From assembly GCA_965220615.1 (NCBI GenBank), contig CBDCQL010000002.1, forward strand, positions 1,550,001 to 1,614,000: a stretch of DNA of 64,000 nucleotides, in the 5' to 3' direction. Within the stretch, counting starts at the first letter, position 1. The number at the start of each line of letters is the position of its first letter. The position numbers were made by a program, and so were the translations under genes. The notes beneath the pieces were generated by a model that saw only the letters and a list, made by a program, of their open reading frames with translations, did no database searches and was not told where the DNA came from. Below are positions 1 through 8,358 of the stretch, piece by piece. The stretch is from JAGWBD01 sp965220615. Its GTDB lineage: Bacteria > Chloroflexota > Anaerolineae > Aggregatilineales > Phototrophicaceae.

Positions 1-300
1 TTCGGCGGACAGGCGCACGGTATGGCTGCGCGGATCGTAATGGTCGCCAAAAGCGCCGGCGCCCCGCTCCACCCGCACGCCGGCCGCCGCGGCGCTGCGC
101 TGCGTCGCGCGCTCGAAGCGTACGTCGCCGACCTCGGTGCGGCGAATGATCAGCTGCGCGATGGCGTGGCCAGGCAGGCCGGCGCTGTTGCGCTGCCGCT
201 GCCACTTGCCGAATGTGGAGCGCACATAGCCCTGGGCCAGCAGAGAGATGAGCATCGTGGGCAACAGGACGAACAGCAGGTAATTGGAATCGAAGAACAT
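1..300 (-). CDS. YugP-like zinc metallopeptidase, N-terminal part (runs off left edge)
   Basis: The minus strand is open from an ATG at 300 to the window edge and gives the first 100 residues. It begins MFFDSNYLLFVLLP, a membrane segment, continues with a basic STFGKWQRQRNSAGL stretch, and reaches DHYDPRSHTVRLS. This is the typical start of the YugP family of membrane-anchored zinc peptidases (PF04298): an N-terminal helix, the conserved NSxGLxG region and the DHYDPR motif. The zinc-binding HExxH lies further on, outside the window. The likely role is membrane protein turnover, but substrates of the family are poorly known. The plus-strand frame over the same bases has no family resemblance and is a shadow. 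Confidence 0.8.
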   Translation of the reverse strand, partial: MFFDSNYLLFVLLPTMLISLLAQGYVRSTFGKWQRQRNSAGLPGHAIAQLIIRRTEVGDVRFERATQRSAAAAGVRVERGAGAFGDHYDPRSHTVRLSAE

Positions 301-394
301 GAAACGTCGCTTTCACCCCTGCGGGGGTCCCTCTCCGTTCATTACAACCCCCAGCATAGCCTGGCATACGTAAAAACTGCGTAAACGGGGCGCA

Positions 395-1183
395 TCAGAT
401 GCCCCGCGGGGTCGGCGTGGGCAGGGGTTCGCTCAGATAGATGTTGACGGTACAGGAAGGGCCGGGGGCATTGTAGATGTCGAAGACCGACAGACGAAAC
501 TCGTAAACGCCTGGCAGGTAAAAGGCCGGCACGAACTGCCCCAGCGCGGAACGCTGGCGCACCGGCTGCGTGTGGTCGCCCAGCGGCGCAAAGCTGCCAC
601 CGGTGGACGGGCCGCGAATTTCGAAACGGTAGAAGGCGAAGTTATCCATGAAGGCCGTGCCGACGACGGAGATCGGCTCAAACACGCGCATGCCGTTGGC
701 GGGGACCTGCAGCAGGGCGCCAGCCTCGTTGCAGCCGACGAAGGGCGGCGCATTGGGAACAATGGTGCCGACCGGCGTGGGTGTCAGGGTGGGCGTCGCC
801 AGCACGCGCAACGCCGGGTCATCGGGCGTCAGGTTGACGCCGCTGGCGTCAATCCGGGCCTCGCTGCTGAAGCCCGGCACCGGTGTGTTGAACTGACCGT
901 CGGAAACCGAGCGTATCGGGGTGAAGGCGCCGGCATCGCGGACGGCCGGGGCCACCACGACCAGCACGCCCAGAATGATCAGGGACAGTTCCAGCAGCAG
1001 GAGCAGAGCGGCCCAGGCGTCGCCGCGGGCCCGCCGCGCCAGTTCCTGTTCCAGCTCGAAATGTGTCGCGCGCAGGCTGCGACGAGCCCGCAGGAGACGT
1101 CGCAGGGTCAGCAACAGTCCCAGCGCGAGCAGTATGAACAGGCCGGGCGCCAACTGCTCGACAAGAAAAACGACGCGGCTCAT
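395..1183 (-). CDS. Unknown membrane-anchored protein with Thr-Pro linker
   Basis: I do not recognise a family for this 262-residue protein. It has one hydrophobic helix at about residues 9-27, a basic cytoplasmic loop (LRRLLRARRSLRATHFELEQELARR region), and a second helix at about 57-80. The remainder is extracytoplasmic, with a Thr-Pro linker (ATPTLTPTPVGT, about 129-140) and an Ig-like or beta-rich tail (YRFEIRGP, YEFRLSVFD). It ends in a Pro-Thr-rich tail. Its ATG overlaps the stop of the purine nucleoside phosphorylase gene by 4 bases (ATGA), so it is translated from the same mRNA. It probably acts at the envelope, and nothing shows a catalytic role. Confidence 0.75.
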   Translation of the reverse strand: MSRVVFLVEQLAPGLFILLALGLLLTLRRLLRARRSLRATHFELEQELARRARGDAWAALLLLLELSLIILGVLVVVAPAVRDAGAFTPIRSVSDGQFNTPVPGFSSEARIDASGVNLTPDDPALRVLATPTLTPTPVGTIVPNAPPFVGCNEAGALLQVPANGMRVFEPISVVGTAFMDNFAFYRFEIRGPSTGGSFAPLGDHTQPVRQRSALGQFVPAFYLPGVYEFRLSVFDIYNAPGPSCTVNIYLSEPLPTPTPRGI

Positions 1184-2019
1184 GCCAGTTCGCGCAGGAC
1201 TCCGCGCAGAACGCTCGTCAGGCGGGGCACCAGGTGCTCGCCGGCCTCAAGCACTTCCTCATGGCTGGCCTCCTGGTCGCCGTCCGCCTCGTCGATGGCC
1301 ACGTTGGTGATGCCGGAACAGGCCAGCACGCGAATGCCGGCGTGGCGCGCGACCACGACTTCATGGGCGGTGGACATGCCCACGGCGTCGGCGCCCATGC
1401 TGCGCAGCATGCGGATCTCGGCCGGGGTCTCGAAATTGGGCCCGGAAACGCAGACGTACACGCCTTCGTGAAGCGTGATGTCCGCCTCATCCGCCACCCG
1501 CAGGGCGCGACTGCGCAGGTCGCGGTCGTAGGCCTGGGACATACCCGGGAAGCGCGGACCAAAGCTGTCGTCGTTGGGCCCCGTGAGCGGGTTGGCGCCG
1601 GACATGCCCGGCAGATTGATGTGGTCGTTAAGCAACATCAGGTCGCCGGTGTGCCAGTCCGGTCGCAGGCCGCCGGCAGCGTTGGTAAGCACCAGAATCT
1701 CGATACCCAGACGGATCATTACCCGCACCGGGAAGACGATCTGCTGCGTCGTATAACCTTCGTAAAAGTGCACCCGCCCCTGCTGCGCCACCACGGTCTG
1801 GCCCTCCAGCAGGCCCAGCACCAGGTTGCCGCTGTGGCCTTCCACCGTGGAATGCGGCCAGCCGGGCAAGTCATGGCTGCTGATGACGTCGCGGCGCTCC
1901 AGCGCGTCGGCGAGGCCGCCCAGGCCCGAGCCCAGCACCAGCCCGATTCGCGGACGATGCCCGCTGCGCGAGCGAATGATGTCGGCCGCCACGTCATAGG
2001 GTGACTTGTGCTCGTTCAT
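1180..2019 (-). CDS. Purine nucleoside phosphorylase
   Basis: This enzyme cleaves purine ribonucleosides or deoxyribonucleosides with phosphate to free base plus (deoxy)ribose-1-phosphate. The protein is 279 residues, normal for the trimeric type-I (PNP/MTAP) family. Visible family motifs are the phosphate-binding GSGLGGLAD near the start, EGHSGNLVLG, QGRVHFYEGY, TNAAGG, the base-binding GPNFETPAE and the ribose/base-binding STAHEVVVARH and GITNVA. I chose ATG 2019 because AGAGGAAG lies just upstream and the phosphate loop starts about 25 residues later; the longer frame to 2109 has no family residues. It sits 31 bases after the yqeC-mocA fusion and upstream of an unknown membrane protein. 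In this context it supplies hypoxanthine or guanine to the molybdenum hydroxylase encoded next door. Confidence 0.93.
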   Translation of the reverse strand: MNEHKSPYDVAADIIRSRSGHRPRIGLVLGSGLGGLADALERRDVISSHDLPGWPHSTVEGHSGNLVLGLLEGQTVVAQQGRVHFYEGYTTQQIVFPVRVMIRLGIEILVLTNAAGGLRPDWHTGDLMLLNDHINLPGMSGANPLTGPNDDSFGPRFPGMSQAYDRDLRSRALRVADEADITLHEGVYVCVSGPNFETPAEIRMLRSMGADAVGMSTAHEVVVARHAGIRVLACSGITNVAIDEADGDQEASHEEVLEAGEHLVPRLTSVLRGVLRELA

Positions 2020-2050
2020 ACTTCCTCTGCTCCAGTGTCTCGAGGCCGGC

Positions 2051-3400
2051 TCAGGGCAGGCCGGCCAGCCTGCGTTCGCGCCGGTAATCGGCCGGGGTAT
2101 CCACGTCACTCAACACGCAGTCGTTGGCGACCTCGACCAGGGCCAGGTCCGGTCGATGACGGCGCAGCACGTCCCGCGGCGCCGCCCCCTCGGGCAGCTC
2201 CAGAATGTCCTGCCAGTAGCGTCGCTCAAACAGGATCGGGTGACCCCGCCGGCCGGCATGCACCGGCGCGACGATCCCGCCGCGTCCCTCGGCCCAGGCC
2301 ATCAACACCTGATTGATCACCCGCGGCGTGATCCGCGGCTGATCGCCCAGCAGGACCAGCGCGCCGCCAATGTGCGCCGGTAACGAAGCCAGACCCGCCT
2401 TGAGCGAGGAGAGCAATTCCCCAGTGGCATGGCGCGGGTTGTGGACGGCGTTGACCGCGAACTTCCGCGCAAGGCGCCCGGTTTCCGCCGCGCAGTGACC
2501 GGTCACCACGTGGATGTGATTGACGCGCGCCAGCAGCAACTGCATGATGACGTGCTCGAGAATGGTGCTGTCCCCGGCCCAGGGCAGCAGCATTTTGGGC
2601 TGCCCCATGCGGCTGGACAGCCCCGCTGCCAAAATGATGGCGGCCACCGGTCGCTGGACTTCATGCACCGGATCACTGCCGCGCACAGACCCGATGGCCA
2701 CGCGTTCCACCCGCGGCGATCGCAGAATCAGGCGCGCGATCAGGCGGGCCCGCGCCCGCACGATGCCCTGGGCGCGCACCTGGTTGAGCAGGACCGCCAC
2801 GCGCGCCCTGTCGGGAACGCCCGCCAGCCCCAGGCGCGAGTCGCGCATCACCTGGGCCACCCAGGGCGATTTCACGCGTTGCCCCTCATTAAACCCGTAG
2901 CGCGCCATCATGGCCTGCGGGTTGTACACGTGGGCGCCGTCCAGAGGCTGCCCCAGCACGTTGACCGAGACCATCGGCACCACCAGCGAGGTCTCGGGCG
3001 GGATGCGCGGTTGATCGGCGCAGGGCGCCTTGAAGGGAAGACCTTCAGCGTCGTCCGCCTCGACCAGCAGAACGTCCGAATCGACGCTGTCCAGCAGACC
3101 GGAGACGTATTCCGGCGGCGGCCCACTGACGCGTCCGCCGCGGATGCGATCGTAAATGAACACCATGCCGGCCTCATCCAGCGCCAGGGAAAGCATGCCC
3201 CGTCCCTCGCCGGGAGTCAGCGCCCAGGGCATGAGTTCCAGTTCTTCCGCCGCGATGCCGCTGGTCGTGGTCGCGGCGACACGCCACCCCTGGGCGACCA
3301 GTTCATGCCCGAGGTTGATGAGGGCGCTGGTCTTGCCGCCCGCGCCAATGAAGCTGACCATGTCGCCACGGACGATTCCCAGCGCTTGCTGCAGTTTCAT
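2051..3400 (-). CDS. Fused YqeC-like protein and MocA-type molybdenum cofactor cytidylyltransferase
   Basis: This is a two-domain protein of 449 residues. Residues 1-235 match the YqeC family (selenium-dependent hydroxylase accessory protein), with a P-loop-like GAGGKTS at 20-26 and the VLLVEADDAEGLPFKAP core. Residues 252-440 are a MobA/MocA-type nucleotidyltransferase with LAAGLSSRMGQPK (258-269 region), GDQPRIT (352-358), RRGHPILF and a final DVDTPADY. MocA converts molybdopterin to the cytosine dinucleotide form used by xanthine-dehydrogenase-family enzymes. In E. coli yqeC and mocA/ygfJ are separate genes of the yge/yqe cluster, and here they form one chain. The gene lies 22 bases downstream of the Moco-subunit gene, which fits a role in maturing that enzyme. 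ATG 3400 is the only good start. Confidence 0.85.
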   Translation of the reverse strand: MKLQQALGIVRGDMVSFIGAGGKTSALINLGHELVAQGWRVAATTTSGIAAEELELMPWALTPGEGRGMLSLALDEAGMVFIYDRIRGGRVSGPPPEYVSGLLDSVDSDVLLVEADDAEGLPFKAPCADQPRIPPETSLVVPMVSVNVLGQPLDGAHVYNPQAMMARYGFNEGQRVKSPWVAQVMRDSRLGLAGVPDRARVAVLLNQVRAQGIVRARARLIARLILRSPRVERVAIGSVRGSDPVHEVQRPVAAIILAAGLSSRMGQPKMLLPWAGDSTILEHVIMQLLLARVNHIHVVTGHCAAETGRLARKFAVNAVHNPRHATGELLSSLKAGLASLPAHIGGALVLLGDQPRITPRVINQVLMAWAEGRGGIVAPVHAGRRGHPILFERRYWQDILELPEGAAPRDVLRRHRPDLALVEVANDCVLSDVDTPADYRRERRLAGLP

Positions 3401-3422
3401 CGCCGGGTGGCCCGCTGCCGCT

Positions 3423-5657
3423 TCACGAGCCCTGCCCCTCGCCGTCCTGCAGCGCCTTCAGCACCCGCTCCGGGGTCATGGGCAATTGGTCAACCTGGGC
3501 GCCGGTCGCGTCAACGATGGCGGCCGCGATCGCCGGCGCCAGCGGCAGGAAGGGCATTTCGGCCATCCCCCGCACGCCCCAGGGCCCCTGCGGGTCGGGA
3601 TTCTCCAGCAGAACGGTCCTGACCTTTTCCGGCACGTCCAGCACGGTGGGAATCAGGTAGGTGGAAAGAAAGGGGTTGAGAATGCGTCCATCCTGCACCT
3701 GCAGGTTCTCCATCAGGGCATAGCCTTGCGCCTGGACGATGGCCCCTTCGGTCTGGCCGACGATCTGGTCCGGATTGATGGCGCGCCCGACGTCGTTGGC
3801 GGAGATGACCTGCAGCAACTGCACCAGGCCGGTCTCAAGGTCGACCTGGACCTCCACCGCCTGGGCCACGTATCCGTAGGCGAAATTGGGTCGGCCGCGG
3901 CCAGTCTGCGGGTCAAGCGCGGTCGTCTTCGGCGGACGATACGTGTAGTCGGCCACTGCCGGGCGTTCCTCGTCCTCCCACTTGCGCAGCGCGAGCTCCG
4001 CCGCCCCGCGAATGGCATTGCCGGCCATGAAGGTCAGACGCGACGCCGAGGCGCTGCCCGACGTGCCACTGGTCGCCGTGTCCGCCAGCACCATGCGCAC
4101 GCGCTCCGCCGGCACGCCGACCGCGTCGGCGACCATCTGGCGGAAGGCCGTGTGGGCGCCCTGGCCGACTTCGGAGCCGGCATGGTACAGGACCACTTCC
4201 TCGATCTCCGGGCCGCCACGGAGTTCCACGGTCGCGTCGCAGCGTTCCGGAAAACCAAAGCTGAAGCCGATGTTCTTGAAGCCCCCGGCGATGCCCCTGC
4301 CCCGACGCAGCCAGGGCCGCTCGGGGTCCTGCAGCGAAGGCTGAAAGGTCCAGTTGCCGTCAGCGCTTTCATGCCAGAAACTTTCGCGGCCACAGGCGCG
4401 CCACACCTCGGGCATGGAGACACCGGGCGGGAAAGGCTCGCCGGTTACAAAGGGATCGCCTTCGCCGATGCTGTTCAGCAGACGAATCTCCAGCGGGTCC
4501 ATGTCCAGTGCCGCGGCCAGGCGGTTCATCTGGCCCTCGGCGGCGAAGAGTCCCTGGGGCGCGCCGAAACCACGAAAGGCGCCGCAGGGAATGTTGTTGG
4601 TGTAGACCCCCCAGGTGTCGATGTGGCAGTTGGGGATGACGTAGGGCCCGCTGACCGTCAAATTGGCGTTGCCCATCACCTTGTTGCTGGTGTAGTTGTA
4701 GGCGCCAACGTCGCCGATCACGGTCGTCTCGGCGAAGACCAGCTTTCCTTCCCGCGTGGCGCCCCAGCGGGCGCGCACCGTGATTGGGTGCCGTTTGTGA
4801 TGATTGAGAATCGATTCCTCGCGGCTCCAGATGATCTTCACGGGGCGTCCCGTGCGTTGCGCGGCCAGGGCCAGAACGATTTGCACCGACATGTCCTCGC
4901 GGCCGCCAAAGGCCCCGCCAATCGCCGGATGGATGACGCGCACCCGCTCCGACGGCAGGGCCAGGGCATGGGCGATCGCCTCCTGTTCCTCGTGCGCCCA
5001 CTGGCCGGCCACCGCCACCGTGACGCGACCCTCTTCGTCGATGTAGCCGAGGCCGGCCTCGGGCTGCAAATAGGCGTGTTCCTGCCAGCCTGTAGCGTAT
5101 TCGCCCTCGACCACGACCTCGGCCGCGGCGCGTCCGACCTCCAGATCGCCATGACGGACGCGATAATGGCAGCGAACGTTGTTCGGGCAGTCGGCATGCA
5201 ATTGCGGCTGACCCGGCTGCATCGCCAGTTCGGGATCCGTGACCGCGGGAAGGTCCTCGTAGTCCACGTCCAGCAACGCGACCGCCCTGGCCGCCAGGTC
5301 CTCGCTGTCGGCGACGACAACGGCGACCATGTCGGCGTAACAACGCACCAGGTCGCTACCGGAAATGCCGCTGCCCGGGCCGCAGAGTACCGGTTGGTCC
5401 ATGATCACCAGACCGTATTCGTTGACGGGCACGTCGGCAGCCGTCAGCACGGCGTGCACGCCCGGCAGCGCCAGCGCCGCCTTGCAGTCGATGCCGCGTA
5501 CGCGCGCGTGCAGCCGGTCGCTGTAGCGAATCTTCATCCACAACTGGCCGTCCATGTCGATGTCACCGGGATAGAGCGCCGCCCCGGTGACCTTGTCCCG
5601 CGCGTCGACCCGTTTGTGCGACTGGCCGATGGCCCGCAGTTTTTCGCCCGACATCAT
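3423..5657 (-). CDS. Molybdenum hydroxylase (xanthine dehydrogenase family), Moco subunit
   Basis: This is the large molybdopterin-binding subunit (744 residues, normal for the bacterial family). It opens with the Ald_Xan_dh a/b hammerhead domain (RVDARDKVTGAALYPGD) and continues with the Moco-binding domain. Visible cofactor and active-site stretches are GAFGGREDM, CGAFRGFGAPQ, the GSEVGQGAHTAF region and the C-terminal GMAEMPFLPLAPAI, which holds the catalytic glutamate. No in-frame TGA needs to be read as selenocysteine. The family hydroxylates purines and other N-heterocycles or aldehydes. Purine oxidation is inferred from the neighbours (purine nucleoside phosphorylase, SsnA, YgeW, YgeY), and the exact substrate cannot be read from sequence. 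Two Met codons are adjacent at the start (5657 and 5654). It follows the FAD/Fe-S subunit gene by 21 bases. Confidence 0.9.
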   Translation of the reverse strand: MMSGEKLRAIGQSHKRVDARDKVTGAALYPGDIDMDGQLWMKIRYSDRLHARVRGIDCKAALALPGVHAVLTAADVPVNEYGLVIMDQPVLCGPGSGISGSDLVRCYADMVAVVVADSEDLAARAVALLDVDYEDLPAVTDPELAMQPGQPQLHADCPNNVRCHYRVRHGDLEVGRAAAEVVVEGEYATGWQEHAYLQPEAGLGYIDEEGRVTVAVAGQWAHEEQEAIAHALALPSERVRVIHPAIGGAFGGREDMSVQIVLALAAQRTGRPVKIIWSREESILNHHKRHPITVRARWGATREGKLVFAETTVIGDVGAYNYTSNKVMGNANLTVSGPYVIPNCHIDTWGVYTNNIPCGAFRGFGAPQGLFAAEGQMNRLAAALDMDPLEIRLLNSIGEGDPFVTGEPFPPGVSMPEVWRACGRESFWHESADGNWTFQPSLQDPERPWLRRGRGIAGGFKNIGFSFGFPERCDATVELRGGPEIEEVVLYHAGSEVGQGAHTAFRQMVADAVGVPAERVRMVLADTATSGTSGSASASRLTFMAGNAIRGAAELALRKWEDEERPAVADYTYRPPKTTALDPQTGRGRPNFAYGYVAQAVEVQVDLETGLVQLLQVISANDVGRAINPDQIVGQTEGAIVQAQGYALMENLQVQDGRILNPFLSTYLIPTVLDVPEKVRTVLLENPDPQGPWGVRGMAEMPFLPLAPAIAAAIVDATGAQVDQLPMTPERVLKALQDGEGQGS

Positions 5658-5678
5658 GGAAGGCCCGTCAATCCACGC

Positions 5679-7136
5679 TCAGTCATGGCGGCCATCCTGG
5701 CTGCCATCGGCAAGCGGAGCGGTCGGAGCCAAATCGGCGGCGGCCTTCATGGCCTCGATGATCTTGTAATAGCCCGTGCAGCGACAGAGGTTGCCGGTGA
5801 AACTCTGCCGAATGTGGTCTTCGGCGGGTTGCTCGCGTTCGGCCAGCAGACTGGCGCCAGCCATCAGGAAGCCGGGCGTGCAATAACCGCACTGCACGGC
5901 GTTGTGCTCAATGAAGGCCCGCTGCACCGGGTGCAACCCGCCGTCACCGTCCAGCCCCTCCACCGTCACGATGTCGGCCTCGTGGGCCCGCGGCGCCGGC
6001 ACCATACAGGCCATGACGGCGACGTCATCCAGCAAGACCGTACAGGCGCCGCACTCGCCCTCGGCACAGCCCTCCTTCGTGCCGGTCAGTCCGACATCCT
6101 CGCGCAACCAGCGCAAGAGGGTCTTGTGCTGGCCGCTGCGCGAGCGAAACTCCTCTCCGTTGATCGTGGCGACGATTTCCTCGCTGGCGCCATGCAGTCT
6201 GGCGGCGGGCAGACCCGCCGCCACCAGGGCCTGCTGCGGCCCCCACAGCATGGCCGGGTCCTGCGGCAACCCCTGGGCCTGTTCATCCGCCGCCAGCAGG
6301 CGCAGGGCGCGGCGCGTCAGGGACTTCAGCGTGCGCCGGCGGTAGACGGCGCTGCCGCGCACGTCGTCGATCGGACTCGGCGCCTCGGCCGTCAGATCCG
6401 CAATTGCTTCGATCGTAGCGACATCCAGAGGCTGGCCGACCAAGGCCCGCTCCGCCTCTTCCACGCGCAGGATCGTGGGCGCCACGCTGCCCAGCATGAT
6501 AGAGGCCCTGTTCACCTGGCCGCCGTCCAGCTCCAGCACGACAGCCAGGTTGATGACGGCGATGGCCTGGGCCCGTCGCAGGCCCAGCTTGAGAAAGATT
6601 CCGCGTTGACCCGCCCGCATGGCCGGGAAATCGATCTCCGTCATCAACTCGTCCGGCCGCATCACCGTGCGCCGCAGGCCGGTATGGAAGTCCGCCAGGG
6701 CGATCTGGCGTTCGCCGGAAACGGAGCGCAACGTGATCCTGGCGTCCAGCGCCATCAGGGGCGTGATGGTGTCGTTGGCCGGCGAAGCCGTGATCAGGTT
6801 GCCGGCGATGGTCGCGCGGTTGCGTATCTGGGGCGCGCCTACCTCCCAACTGGCCTGCACCAGAGGCAGGGCCAGCTCGCGCAGCAAGTTACTGCCCACG
6901 ACATGATTGTGGGTGACCAAAGGGCCCAGTTGAATACGACCGTTCTCCTGTCTGATCGAATCGAGGCCGGGCACCCGGGTAATGTCCACCAGCACCTCGA
7001 CGTCCGGGCGCTGGCCGCGCTCCAGCTCAATGAGCATGTCGGTGCCGCCGGCGACTATACGGGCGCGCGCGCCATGTTGCGCCAGCAGGGCCAGCGCTTC
7101 ATCCAGGCAGCTGACGCTGTGATAGGCCTGCCACAT
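5679..7136 (-). CDS. Molybdenum hydroxylase, fused FAD and [2Fe-2S] subunit
   Basis: One chain of 485 residues carries both electron-transfer modules of the hydroxylase. Residues 1-175 form the FAD-binding domain, with VAGGTDML (28-35) and IRNRATIAGNL (104-114). Residues 175-290 form the CO-dehydrogenase-flavoprotein C-terminal domain. Residues 323-465 form a ferredoxin-like and alpha-helical domain with cysteines C357, C362, C365 and C377 for the plant-type cluster, and C416, C419, C451 and C453 (CGYC, CRC) for the second. The order FAD then Fe-S is the reverse of eukaryotic xanthine dehydrogenase; bacteria such as E. coli encode the two separately. A good promoter lies upstream (7179-7207), so this gene probably starts the xdh-yqeC/mocA-pnp transcript. 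Stop to next start is 21 bases. Confidence 0.9.
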   Translation of the reverse strand: MWQAYHSVSCLDEALALLAQHGARARIVAGGTDMLIELERGQRPDVEVLVDITRVPGLDSIRQENGRIQLGPLVTHNHVVGSNLLRELALPLVQASWEVGAPQIRNRATIAGNLITASPANDTITPLMALDARITLRSVSGERQIALADFHTGLRRTVMRPDELMTEIDFPAMRAGQRGIFLKLGLRRAQAIAVINLAVVLELDGGQVNRASIMLGSVAPTILRVEEAERALVGQPLDVATIEAIADLTAEAPSPIDDVRGSAVYRRRTLKSLTRRALRLLAADEQAQGLPQDPAMLWGPQQALVAAGLPAARLHGASEEIVATINGEEFRSRSGQHKTLLRWLREDVGLTGTKEGCAEGECGACTVLLDDVAVMACMVPAPRAHEADIVTVEGLDGDGGLHPVQRAFIEHNAVQCGYCTPGFLMAGASLLAEREQPAEDHIRQSFTGNLCRCTGYYKIIEAMKAAADLAPTAPLADGSQDGRHD

Positions 7137-7178
7137 GCTCCTCGTCCGATCCCCGTTTTAGGCCGTCACTGAAAACGA

Positions 7179-7207
7179 AGTATAGCGAAGAGCACAGGTC
7201 CTGTCGC
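7179..7207 (-). promoter_or_regulatory. Putative sigma-70 promoter of the xdh-mocA-pnp operon
   Basis: On the minus strand a GCGACA -35 (7207-7202) is separated by 17 bases from a TATACT -10 (7184-7179). It sits 42 bases upstream of the ATG of the FAD/Fe-S subunit. The 214-base gap here (7137-7350) is the largest break in the run of minus-strand genes, so a new transcript starting here is plausible. No clear terminator with a T-run was seen in the rest of the gap. Confidence 0.4.
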
Positions 7208-7350
7208 GGGGGCGACGGACGGCAACTGTTCGGGAATGGCGTCGGGGTCGGTCCCTGGAGCCAGGCCGTCCACCTGCCAACACACGTCGATTCACGGGGC
7301 CGAGTCAGGAACCCCTGAAAGGGGGCGAAACCAGTCTGTCAAACGGGTGA

Positions 7351-8358
7351 TCAGTGCGAATAGCCGTCGGCGAAGGTATCGATCATCAACTGGACGTCCG
7401 GCCCCAGGGGGTAAAGGATGGGGCAGGTCGCGCCGGCGGCGACGTACTCGCGCACCCTCGCGCGGACTTCCTGCGGCGTGCCCGAGGCCGTCACCATCTG
7501 CACCACGTCATCCGGCACGAGGCGCATGGCGTTTTCGATCTGCTCTTCCGTGGCCGGCCAGGTGAGCACCTGGTTGATGTCGTCGAGCAGCTCCTGGCGG
7601 ACGCCGCTGGCCTTCATGATGTGCGGTTGCTGGCCCAGATACTGCGTCACCAGTTTGCGCGAACTGTCCAGCGCCCGTTGCCGGTCATGGTCCACGGAAC
7701 AAACGACCAGTTGCGGCCGGTCGATGTCGTCGAGACGGCGGCCGGCGACGATCGCGCCCCGCTCCAGCTGCCCCATGGCCGCTTCGTTGTAGGACGGCGA
7801 CACGAGATAGTTCAGCACCACGCCATCGGCGATTTCGCCGGTCAGGGTCATCATTTGCGGCCCGGTGGCGCCGATGTAAATCGGCACGTTGCGCGGCGTC
7901 TTGCGTCCGTGCACGACGTCCAGTTCGACCTCGTCAAGCTGCACGAATTCACCGTCGTAGCTGACACGTTCCCGCGCCAGCAGCCTGCGCACGGTCTCCA
8001 CCACCTCACGCATGGCCTTGAGGTTTTTCCTGCGCCGGATTCCCACCTTGCCCGCCAGCGGGTCCCACCAGGCGCCGATACCGCAAATGATGCGGTCGGG
8101 GGCAAGGTCGTCGAGCGTAAGAAAAGTTGCGGCGATCACGGCCGCATTGCGGGTCCAGTTGTTGATGACGCCGGACCCGATGCGAATTCGTTCGGTGGTG
8201 GCTGCGAAGGCCGCCATGGGCACGATCGCGTCGCGCACCAGGCGGCTTTCGGCCTGCCACACCGCCTCAAAGCCGGCCGCTTCCGCGTAACGCACGTAAC
8301 GTATAGCATCCTGCAGGTCATGCGCGTCCTGCAGGTACAGCGCCACGCGGTCACTCAT
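7351..8358 (-). CDS. LLM-class oxidoreductase, probably F420-dependent
   Basis: This is a luciferase-like TIM-barrel protein of 335 residues, the usual length for the family. Matching features are RVALYLQDAHDLQDAIRYVR at the start (the AxxAExxG-type first helix follows as AEAAGFEAVWQAES), LAPDRIICGIGAWW (the glycine-rich turn), the PIYIGATGPQMM strand and VLNYLVSP. Relatives include Mer-type methylene-tetrahydromethanopterin reductases and many F420-dependent enzymes. Its gene overlaps cofC by 8 bases and is the last gene of the F420 block, which supports F420 rather than FMN as cofactor. The start at 8358 has GGGAAGGA upstream. The reaction is unknown. In this neighbourhood it could reduce a purine-derived intermediate, but that is inference only. 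Confidence 0.82.
   Translation of the reverse strand: MSDRVALYLQDAHDLQDAIRYVRYAEAAGFEAVWQAESRLVRDAIVPMAAFAATTERIRIGSGVINNWTRNAAVIAATFLTLDDLAPDRIICGIGAWWDPLAGKVGIRRRKNLKAMREVVETVRRLLARERVSYDGEFVQLDEVELDVVHGRKTPRNVPIYIGATGPQMMTLTGEIADGVVLNYLVSPSYNEAAMGQLERGAIVAGRRLDDIDRPQLVVCSVDHDRQRALDSSRKLVTQYLGQQPHIMKASGVRQELLDDINQVLTWPATEEQIENAMRLVPDDVVQMVTASGTPQEVRARVREYVAAGATCPILYPLGPDVQLMIDTFADGYSH

Noticed and set aside
22..384. Plus-strand open frame at the left edge
   Set aside because: The minus strand encodes the start of a YugP-like peptidase over the same bases, with recognisable motifs.
3423..5657. Possible selenoprotein, since YqeC and YgeY are called selenium-linked
   Set aside because: There is no in-frame TGA in the hydroxylase that would need selenocysteine, and no selenium gene or tRNA-Sec was seen in the window.
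3156..7172. Very long open frame on the plus strand over the hydroxylase genes (1338 codons)
   Set aside because: It is the mirror of the minus-strand genes; its translation is rich in His, Gln, Arg and Asp with no family motif, while the minus strand gives clear hydroxylase subunits. GC-rich DNA commonly has such shadow frames.
7311..7325. Short hairpin CCCCT/AGGGG near the LLM gene as terminator
   Set aside because: The stem is only 5 bp and no T-run follows on either strand.
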